From assembly GCA_003105245.1 (NCBI GenBank), contig PQAI01000128.1:5158-15049 (forward strand): a stretch of DNA of 9,892 bases, given 5' to 3'. The position numbers were made by a program, and so were the translations under genes. Position 1 is the first letter of the stretch, and every line of letters begins with the position of its first letter. Of this stretch, positions 1-5,900 are shown in pieces. This DNA is from Betaproteobacteria bacterium. GTDB taxonomy: Bacteria > Pseudomonadota > Gammaproteobacteria > Burkholderiales > Usitatibacteraceae. The notes beneath the pieces are model-generated. The model searched no databases. It saw nothing but the letters and a program-made list of their open reading frames with translations, and was not told the origin of the DNA.

Positions 1-1070
1 GCGTAGCTCTCGCGCCGGCCGTTGCCCGTGGCGGGCACGCGCATGAGGCGCGAGTTGAGGCGATCCTGCAGGTAGCCGCGCAGGATCCCGTCCTCGATGA
101 GGACGTTGCGCGCCGTGGGCTCGCCCTCGTCGTCGATGGAGAGCGAGCCGCGGCGATCGGCGATCGTGCCGTCGTCGATCACGGTCACGCCCGGCGAGCC
201 CACGCGCTCGCCGATCCGGTTGGCGAAGGCCGAGGTGCCCTTGCGGTTGAAGTCGCCCTCGAGCCCGTGGCCGATCGCCTCGTGCAGCAGGATCCCCGGC
301 CAGCCCGGGCCCAGCACCACGGTCATGGGGCCCGCGGGCGCCGGACGCGCCTCCAGGTTCACGAGCGCCTGCTTCACGGCCATCCTCGCCATGTCGTCCA
401 GGCGCTCGTCGGTGAAGTGGCCGTAGCCGAAGCGCCCGCCGCCGCCGCTGTAGCCCTGCTCGCGGCGGCCGTCCTGCTCGACGATCACGGTGAGGGAGAG
501 GTTCACGAGGGGGCGCACGTCGGCCGCCCGCACGCCGTCGGCGCGCGCCACGAACACGACCTCGTACTCGCCCGAGAGCCGCCCGATCACCTGCTTCACG
601 CGCGGGTCGGCGGCGCGGGCGCGCTTCTCCAGCCGCTCGAGCAGGCGCACCTTCTCCGCGTCGTCGAGCGCGGAGACCGGGTCGACGGGCGCATACAGGG
701 GACGGGCCGAGCGGTGCGCCGCCGCGGGCGCCGAGGCGTCGCCCCCCTGGGAGGCGATGGCGCGCGTGACCGTGGCCGCCGCCTCCAGGCTCGCCGGGGA
801 GATGTCGTCGGCGTAGGCGAACGCGGTCTTCTCGCCGGAGACCACGCGCACGCCCACGCCCTGGTCGATGGCGAAGCTGCCGCTCTTCACCTCGCCCTCC
901 TCCAGCATCCAGCTCTCGGAGCGCGAGAGCTGGAAGTAGAGGTCGGCGTCGTCGGCGCGGTTGGCGCGCACGAGGGCGAAGACGCGCTCGAGCGCGGCCT
1001 CGTCGATGCCGTTGGGCGAAAGGAGCGAGGACTCGGCCAGCTGGAAGGAAGTTGGTTCGTTCTTCGTCAT
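1..1070 (-). CDS. tldD: TldD-family zinc metalloprotease, C-terminus off window
   Basis: This is the TldD subunit of the TldD/TldE (PmbA) cytoplasmic metalloprotease. In E. coli the complex degrades unfolded peptides, helps process microcin B17 and affects CcdA stability. About 356 residues are visible, against roughly 480 in E. coli TldD, so about a quarter is missing at the left edge. The zinc motif HExxxH is intact at H263-E264-A-I-G-H268, within the family signature HEAIGHGLEGDFNRKGTS. It follows a glycine-rich YSGGGGRFGYG segment at about 206-216. The third metal ligand, a cysteine near the C-terminus in E. coli TldD, lies outside the window. The HEAIGH helix separates TldD from PmbA/TldE, which lacks it. 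The ATG at 1070 overlaps the stop of the upstream amidase gene by 4 nt (ATGA), so translation is probably coupled. It is the last visible gene of the yhdP-nit-tldD operon. The family call is very secure; the in vivo substrate is unknown. Confidence 0.96.
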   Translation of the reverse strand, partial: MTKNEPTSFQLAESSLLSPNGIDEAALERVFALVRANRADDADLYFQLSRSESWMLEEGEVKSGSFAIDQGVGVRVVSGEKTAFAYADDISPASLEAAATVTRAIASQGGDASAPAAAHRSARPLYAPVDPVSALDDAEKVRLLERLEKRARAADPRVKQVIGRLSGEYEVVFVARADGVRAADVRPLVNLSLTVIVEQDGRREQGYSGGGGRFGYGHFTDERLDDMARMAVKQALVNLEARPAPAGPMTVVLGPGWPGILLHEAIGHGLEGDFNRKGTSAFANRIGERVGSPGVTVIDDGTIADRRGSLSIDDEGEPTARNVLIEDGILRGYLQDRLNSRLMRVPATGNGRRESY

Positions 1071-1939
1071 GGATTCCCGATCGTTCGGTGCCTCAGCGCC
1101 GGCAGGCTGCGCCGGATCTTGGCCTGGTAGGTGGGGTTCACGCCGGCGACCACAACCCCCGAGCCGCGCGGCAGGCGGTCGAGGACGACCCCCCAGGGAT
1201 CCACGATCATGGTGTGGCCGTGGGTCTCGCGGCCGTTCACGTGGTAGCCGCCCTGGGCCGGCGCCACCACGTAGCACTGGTTCTCGATGGCGCGCGCGCG
1301 GATGAGCACGTCCCAGTGGGCCTTTCCCGTGGTCTCGGTGAAGGCCGAGGGCACGAAGATGAAGTCGACCTCGCCCATGGCGCGGTAGAGCTCCGGGAAG
1401 CGCAGGTCGTAGCACACCGAGATGCCCAGCTTGCCCCACGGGGAATCGACGGTGACCACGGCCGCGCCCGGCTCGATGGTGCGCTCCTCGCTGTACTTCT
1501 CCTGGCCCATGTCGAAGCCGAAGAGGTGGATCTTGTCGTAGCGGGCCACGCGCCTGCCGTCGCCGTCGTAGACGAGGCAGGCGTTCCTCACCTTGTCGGG
1601 CACCGTGGCCTCCAGCGGGACCGAGCCGCCCACGATCCACACCTTGTGGCGCTTCGCCTCGGCCGAGAGGAAGTCCTGGATGGGGCCTTCCCCGTCCTTC
1701 TCGCGCGCCTTCACCTTGTCGGTGTCCTTCATGCCCATGATGCAGAAGTACTCGGGCAGGCCGATGATCCTCGCCCCCGTGGCGGCCGCGAGCTCGATGA
1801 GGCGGGACGCCTCCTGGAGGTTCGCCTGCACGTTGGGCCCCGAGGCCATCTGGATGGCGGCCACGCGGAACATGCTCTGCGTGGTGAGCATCGTTTCGCG
1901 CAACGCCTCGGGCGTGGTCGAGTTTTTGGTGATGATCAT
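1067..1939 (-). CDS. Carbon-nitrogen hydrolase (nitrilase superfamily, Nit/omega-amidase-like)
   Basis: A 290-residue cytoplasmic amidase of the nitrilase superfamily, closest to the Nit1/Nit2/YbeM branch. Members of that branch hydrolyse amides such as deaminated glutathione or alpha-ketoglutaramate as metabolite repair. The catalytic Glu-Lys-Cys triad is complete: E63 in LPEYF, K136 in YDKIHLFGFD and C176 in SVCYDLRFPELYR. Further family blocks are FVPSAFTETTGKAHWDVLIRARAIEN (about 196-220) and the GHTMIVDPWG strand (about 241-250). Length is normal apart from about 22 extra N-terminal residues before FRVAAIQM, where most relatives begin. In-frame ATGs also occur at 1891 and 1873. I kept 1939 because it forms an ATGA overlap with the yhdP stop, although none of the three has a convincing Shine-Dalgarno. 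It overlaps tldD downstream by 4 nt in the same way. Exact substrate cannot be read from the sequence, so no gene symbol is given. Confidence 0.93.
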   Translation of the reverse strand: MIITKNSTTPEALRETMLTTQSMFRVAAIQMASGPNVQANLQEASRLIELAAATGARIIGLPEYFCIMGMKDTDKVKAREKDGEGPIQDFLSAEAKRHKVWIVGGSVPLEATVPDKVRNACLVYDGDGRRVARYDKIHLFGFDMGQEKYSEERTIEPGAAVVTVDSPWGKLGISVCYDLRFPELYRAMGEVDFIFVPSAFTETTGKAHWDVLIRARAIENQCYVVAPAQGGYHVNGRETHGHTMIVDPWGVVLDRLPRGSGVVVAGVNPTYQAKIRRSLPALRHRTIGNP

Positions 1940-4900
1940 CGGGAATTGGGGGCCGCGGCCGGAGCGGCCTTGGGCGGCTCCCGGGGCGGGATCGGCGCGC
2001 CAATGCGCGTCACGGAGGGATTATCCCATGACCCCGTGACCAGGTACTCGTAGGAAACCACCTGCCCGAGAGGGTTTTGCAGCAGCTTGGAGAGCACGAG
2101 CGTGGTGAGCCCCATCACGGGCGTGCCCAGGACCGTGGCGGCGATGGCCGCGCTCTCGCCGACCTCCGGGACCACCTTGATGGTGAGGTTCTGCGTCTCC
2201 AGGGGCAGCGACACCTCGCCCGCCATGCTCACCAGGGCCGAGGGGCCGGCCACCTGGAAGTCGTGCGTGAGGAGGATGCCGCGCGCGAGCTTCGCCTCCC
2301 CCGAGATGCGGTCGAAGGCGAAGCCCTCGCTGAACACGTCCCGGAAGTCGAGCGTCACGCGCCGCGGCAGCGACTGCAGCGACATGAGGCCCAGGAGCTT
2401 GCCCGCCCCGGGCTCGATCTTGGCGAACTGCCCCTTGGCCGCGTGCACGGCGAAGCGCCCGGAAAGGAGCCCGGCGTTGAACTCGTACGGGTAGCCCGGC
2501 CAGACGAGCTGGCCCTCGAGGCCCGCCTCGCCGCGGTTCACGAACTCGCCGAAGCCGAACTGGTCGAGGAGCGCGTGCAGGTTCGTCGTCTCCAGCTTGA
2601 GGTCGAGCTGGGTGAGCGGTCCGCTGGCGGTCCGGCGGAAGGCGCCGGTGGAAGCGAACTTCGCGTGCTTGTTGGCGATGTCGAGGCGGTCGATGCGCCA
2701 GTCGCGGCCGTCGGGGCGCGCGAGGAGCTCCAGGCGCCCCAGCCAGCGGCCGCGGAACTCGAAGCGCTCGGCCACGATGTCGAGGGCCATGAGGTCCTCC
2801 TGCTCGGCCGGCGGTGCCGGTTCCGGCCCCGCCGCCCCGGCGGCGGCCATGCCGATCGAGAAGCGCGCCAGCCGCGCGCGGATGGCGCCCTTGCCGCGCA
2901 GGTCGAAATCCACCTCGCCCGCCACCAGCGGGCTCGCGAGGCTGCCGCGCCACTGGCCCGGCGCGTGGCGCTCCAGGCGCGCGGCGAGCCGCGTGAAGTC
3001 GCGCCCGGTGAAGCGCAGCGTGCCGAAGTTCACGTCGAGGCCGCGAAGCTCCAGGGCGGCAGGCGCCTCCGGCGCCGGCGACGAGGGCGCGGAGAGCGCC
3101 TCGCGCCAGGCGTCGAGGTCGAAGCGCGCGATGTCGCCGTAGAGCCACAGGCCCTCGCGCACCGGCTCGGCGCCCACCGGGGAGCCGAACTTGAGCGCCG
3201 CATGCCACCGCGCCGGCCCGGCGCCGTTCTCCAGCCGGCCGATGCGGGCGTGCACCCCGCCGTCGAGCGCGGCCACCGTCTCCTCGTCGGGCGCCCCCAG
3301 CTTGCGGATGGTGACCGCGAGCGGGCGCGACTCGTCGGCGCGCTTGGCGAAGGGCTCCGGAAGCCCGATGGCGAGTCCTTGCAGGGCGGATTCCACGCGC
3401 AGCTCCGTCCCCTGGGCGCCCGTGACCACGCGCGCCTGCCACGGCGTCGACCCGGCCGTGCGCCGCGCGAATCCCTCGGGAATGAAGGCCCCCAGGGCCG
3501 CGGCGCCCAGCCGGCCGTCGAGCTGCGTGAGCACCGAGCCGTCCGGCTGCGTGGACAGGCGAAGGGTCGCAGGCTGGCCGAACATCGTGCCGGTGAGCTC
3601 GGGGGCGCGCACGGCCTTCTCGGTGAAGGCGAGCGTTCCGCGCAGCCCCGCCAGCACGAGGCTGCGACCGACGCTGGCGCTCGCGCCGGCGAAGGCGTAC
3701 TCGCCCGCGAGGCGGAAGGGCTCGGTGCCCGCGAGCGGCCAGTTCAGGCGCAGCTTCAGCCGCGCCGGCCCCTCGACCGCCACCGTGCGCGTGAAGGCGC
3801 CGGGCCCGTCGACGAGCGGCGACTCGCGCAGGAAGCGCACGCTGTCGCCGCCCGTGGTGTCCATGTCGGCGTCGATCTGCAGCACCGGCGGGTGCTCCCC
3901 CAGGTCGGCGATGACGGCGCGCGCGCTCCTCGCGCGGCTGGCGTAGACCCAGGCCTCGCGCGCCGTGATCTCCATGCGCGCGTTCTCGAAGCGGATGGCG
4001 CCGCGCACGCGCTCGACCGCCGGCCAAGCGGGGTGGTACTGCAGGCGCCCGCCGTCGATGGAGGCCTCGACGGCGAAGCGCCCCTTCGAGCCGTCGCGGA
4101 ACGGGAAGTGCCAAAGGTCGCCCTTCAGCTCGAAGCGCCCGTCGCTCACGTCGCCGCCCTGCACCGCCTTGTCCAGCCAGTCGCGGGTGACCGAGATCAC
4201 GTTGGGCAGGTAGTTGGCCACCGCCGCGGCCTTGGCGCGCACGACGCGCCCGGAGAGGTCCACCTCGCCCGGCGACTTCTCGGCCGAGCCGGGAAGCGCG
4301 CGCCACAGGCCCGAGACCGTGACCTCGGCGTCGGCGTTGACCAGGCGCGCGTTCTCGATCGCCACCTCGAGGCCGGCGCCGGCGCGCTTCCAGGTGGCGC
4401 GCGCCTCGAGCTCGTCCAGCGCGAGCGGGGCGCGGAAGAGGCCCGAGTCGAAGGCGACGTTGCGCGAATCGAGGCGAAGCTTGCCGCCGCGCTCGTCGCC
4501 CTCGAGGGATCCCGTGAGGCCCGAGGCGCCCGGCCGGCCTTCGACCGCCGCCACGCCGAGGTCCTCGAAGCGGCCCTTGACGCGCCAGGCCGTGGCGGCG
4601 GCCGGACTTTCTCCCGTCCACAGGAGCGAGGCGTCGAGGAGGCGCCCGCGCGGCGCGAGGCGATTGGCTTCCGCCTTCGCCTCGCGCGGCACCGGCAGGT
4701 AGTCGAGGAGGGCCGCGGCGATCTTGAGGTCCACGCCGTTGGCGCGGATCTCCCCGCGCGGGGCCTGCCCGGCTTCGCGGGCCACCGACAGCGAGAAATC
4801 GGCCCCGCGTGCCGCCAGCCCCTCGCGCGCGCGGAACGCGAGGTCGCTCGCGCCGGCGGCGTAGCCGCCTTCCTGCGCCCGGTACCAGGCGCGCCCCGAC

Positions 4901-5718
4901 AGGCTCTCGAGATCCAGGGGCAGCACGTCGGCGGCGAGCTGGGCGCGCACGTGGGCGAGGTTCACGTCGGCCGTCACCTCGCGCACCCGCCCCGGCTCGA
5001 AATCGATCCAGGCGCGCACTTGGCCGCGGGCCGTGCGCAGCGCCTCGGGCACCGGCACGTGCGCGCGCAGCCGCTCGAGGTCCGCCTGGAAGGCCTCCGC
5101 GTAGATCGTGCCGGCGGCCGTCCACGCCCGCCCGGCGCGCTCGAACCGGAGGTCCGCGCGCGCGGCGACGCGATCGGCGATGGCCGCGGGCGGCTGCGCC
5201 TCCACCGCGATGCGATGCCGCTCCCCTTCCTTGCGGATGGCGATCTCCACCTGGCGCAGCTCCACCTCCGGCGCGCCGGCCAGCTCGTCGCGCCAGTCGA
5301 GCGTGGCGTCGTGGATGGCGAAGCGCGGCTGGGCCAGCAGCCACGCCGTGAACGCGTCGTCCTCGCCGGCGGCGGGGCCGTTCAAGGGCTTGTCGGCCAG
5401 GTAGATGAGGCCGTCGACGCCGCGGTACAGGCGAAGCTGCGGGCTGAAGAAGTCGACGTCGCGGAAGCGCAGGTCCCCCGCCAGGAGCGACCACCAGGAG
5501 AGCGAGAGCTCGGCCCGCTCCAGCTCGAAGACGACCTTGCCCTGGCGGTCGGCCACCCGCACGCCGGTGAGGGCCAGGAGCGGCCGCAGCCCGTGCCAGC
5601 CCGCGTCCACGTCGTCCACGCTCACGGCCATGCCGGAGGCGCGCGAGACGGAGGCGGCGATCTCCTCCCGGTAGTCGTCGATCTGCGGGAAGACGACGTA
5701 GCGCAGCGCGAGCACCAC
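1936..5718 (-). CDS. yhdP: YhdP-family AsmA-like envelope protein (TIGR02099/DUF3971)
   Basis: A 1260-residue AsmA-superfamily protein matching the YhdP/TIGR02099 family in length and architecture (about 1266 in E. coli). In E. coli YhdP is anchored in the inner membrane, spans the periplasm, and acts with TamB and YdbH in moving phospholipids to the outer membrane. Just after the membrane anchor comes the typical FPQIDDYREEIAASVSRASG block. A long beta-rich, low-complexity body follows. The C-terminal AsmA-like region has the diagnostic stretch from about residue 1107 to 1143, containing SLQSLPRRVTLDFRDVFSEG. It ends in a Pro/Ala-rich tail (about 1243-1260). The coordinate given uses a GTG at 5718, the first standard start codon available, but this cuts through the transmembrane helix. 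The true start is probably upstream, near 5793 (separate entry). It is first gene of an operon with the amidase and tldD, and divergent from glnE. Family assignment is firm; the transport role is by homology. Confidence 0.94.
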   Translation of the reverse strand: MVLALRYVVFPQIDDYREEIAASVSRASGMAVSVDDVDAGWHGLRPLLALTGVRVADRQGKVVFELERAELSLSWWSLLAGDLRFRDVDFFSPQLRLYRGVDGLIYLADKPLNGPAAGEDDAFTAWLLAQPRFAIHDATLDWRDELAGAPEVELRQVEIAIRKEGERHRIAVEAQPPAAIADRVAARADLRFERAGRAWTAAGTIYAEAFQADLERLRAHVPVPEALRTARGQVRAWIDFEPGRVREVTADVNLAHVRAQLAADVLPLDLESLSGRAWYRAQEGGYAAGASDLAFRAREGLAARGADFSLSVAREAGQAPRGEIRANGVDLKIAAALLDYLPVPREAKAEANRLAPRGRLLDASLLWTGESPAAATAWRVKGRFEDLGVAAVEGRPGASGLTGSLEGDERGGKLRLDSRNVAFDSGLFRAPLALDELEARATWKRAGAGLEVAIENARLVNADAEVTVSGLWRALPGSAEKSPGEVDLSGRVVRAKAAAVANYLPNVISVTRDWLDKAVQGGDVSDGRFELKGDLWHFPFRDGSKGRFAVEASIDGGRLQYHPAWPAVERVRGAIRFENARMEITAREAWVYASRARSARAVIADLGEHPPVLQIDADMDTTGGDSVRFLRESPLVDGPGAFTRTVAVEGPARLKLRLNWPLAGTEPFRLAGEYAFAGASASVGRSLVLAGLRGTLAFTEKAVRAPELTGTMFGQPATLRLSTQPDGSVLTQLDGRLGAAALGAFIPEGFARRTAGSTPWQARVVTGAQGTELRVESALQGLAIGLPEPFAKRADESRPLAVTIRKLGAPDEETVAALDGGVHARIGRLENGAGPARWHAALKFGSPVGAEPVREGLWLYGDIARFDLDAWREALSAPSSPAPEAPAALELRGLDVNFGTLRFTGRDFTRLAARLERHAPGQWRGSLASPLVAGEVDFDLRGKGAIRARLARFSIGMAAAGAAGPEPAPPAEQEDLMALDIVAERFEFRGRWLGRLELLARPDGRDWRIDRLDIANKHAKFASTGAFRRTASGPLTQLDLKLETTNLHALLDQFGFGEFVNRGEAGLEGQLVWPGYPYEFNAGLLSGRFAVHAAKGQFAKIEPGAGKLLGLMSLQSLPRRVTLDFRDVFSEGFAFDRISGEAKLARGILLTHDFQVAGPSALVSMAGEVSLPLETQNLTIKVVPEVGESAAIAATVLGTPVMGLTTLVLSKLLQNPLGQVVSYEYLVTGSWDNPSVTRIGAPIPPREPPKAAPAAAPNSR

Positions 5719-5802
5719 GGCCAGGAAGACGACGAGCGCCGCGACGGCCAGGGCTGCCGCGACGCGCGCGACGGATCGGGTTAGGGCCTTGATGCTGTCC
5801 TC
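5719..5802 (-). promoter_or_regulatory. Probable true N-terminus and ribosome-binding site of yhdP (ATC start?)
   Basis: Reading the yhdP frame upstream of the GTG at 5718 gives 25 further codons: I/M-KALTRSVARVAAALAVAALVVFLA. Joined to the annotated VVLALRYVVFPQID this makes a textbook membrane anchor, a short basic segment (K, R, R) followed by a long hydrophobic helix. No in-frame ATG, GTG or TTG occurs in this stretch. The best-fitting initiation site is an ATC at 5793-5791, preceded by GAGG (5802-5799) with a 5-nt spacer. A CTG at 5751-5749 is the alternative but has no Shine-Dalgarno and would drop the basic residues. Either a non-standard start is used or one base differs from the natural ATG. 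Confidence 0.5.
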
Positions 5803-5868
5803 GGGAACGGTTGGGATGGCAGGCGCTGCCTGCCTCGGCGGTCGCGATGGCGCGCCGGGTTTCGCGGT

Positions 5869-5874
5869 ATTGTA
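5869..5874 (-). promoter_or_regulatory. Possible -10 element for yhdP operon
   Basis: On the minus strand this reads TACAAT, one mismatch from the sigma-70 TATAAT consensus. It stands out as the only A/T-rich spot in a very GC-rich divergent gap. It would place transcription initiation around 5860-5863, giving a leader of roughly 70 nt before the proposed ATC start. No recognisable TTGACA-like -35 lies 16-18 nt upstream; that space is occupied by a G/C palindrome. On the plus strand the same bases read TATTGT, a weaker match, and could serve glnE only if its start is at 5901. Confidence 0.28.
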
Positions 5875-5880
5875 GCGGCT

Positions 5881-5894
5881 GGGGCCGCGGCCCC
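5881..5894. repeat. 14-bp perfect G/C palindrome upstream of glnE start
   Basis: The bases GGGGCCGCGGCCCC are a perfect 14-bp self-complementary sequence ending 6 nt before the preferred glnE ATG, exactly where a Shine-Dalgarno would be expected, and none is seen. It may be an operator in the divergent promoter region, or simply reflect the high GC content, where such palindromes arise by chance fairly often. Confidence 0.3.
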
Positions 5895-5900
5895 TTCCTG

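Noticed and set aside
267..1130. Plus-strand open frame opposite tldD
   Set aside because: The minus strand encodes TldD with an intact HExxxH motif; the plus-strand product is Ala/Arg/His-rich and unrecognisable.
2077..5784. A 1235-residue open frame on the plus strand opposite yhdP
   Set aside because: Its product is Arg/Ala/Gly/His-rich with no recognisable domain, and it mirrors codon structure of the high-GC yhdP gene, whose minus-strand product is clearly a YhdP-family protein. Long antisense frames are expected at this GC content.
5811..5900. Longer N-terminus of GlnE from TTG 5811 or ATG 5847
   Set aside because: The added residues (MARRVSRYCSGWGRGPFL and upstream) do not resemble the family N-terminus, no Shine-Dalgarno supports either start, and they would overrun the promoter space of divergent yhdP. 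Kept as alternatives only.
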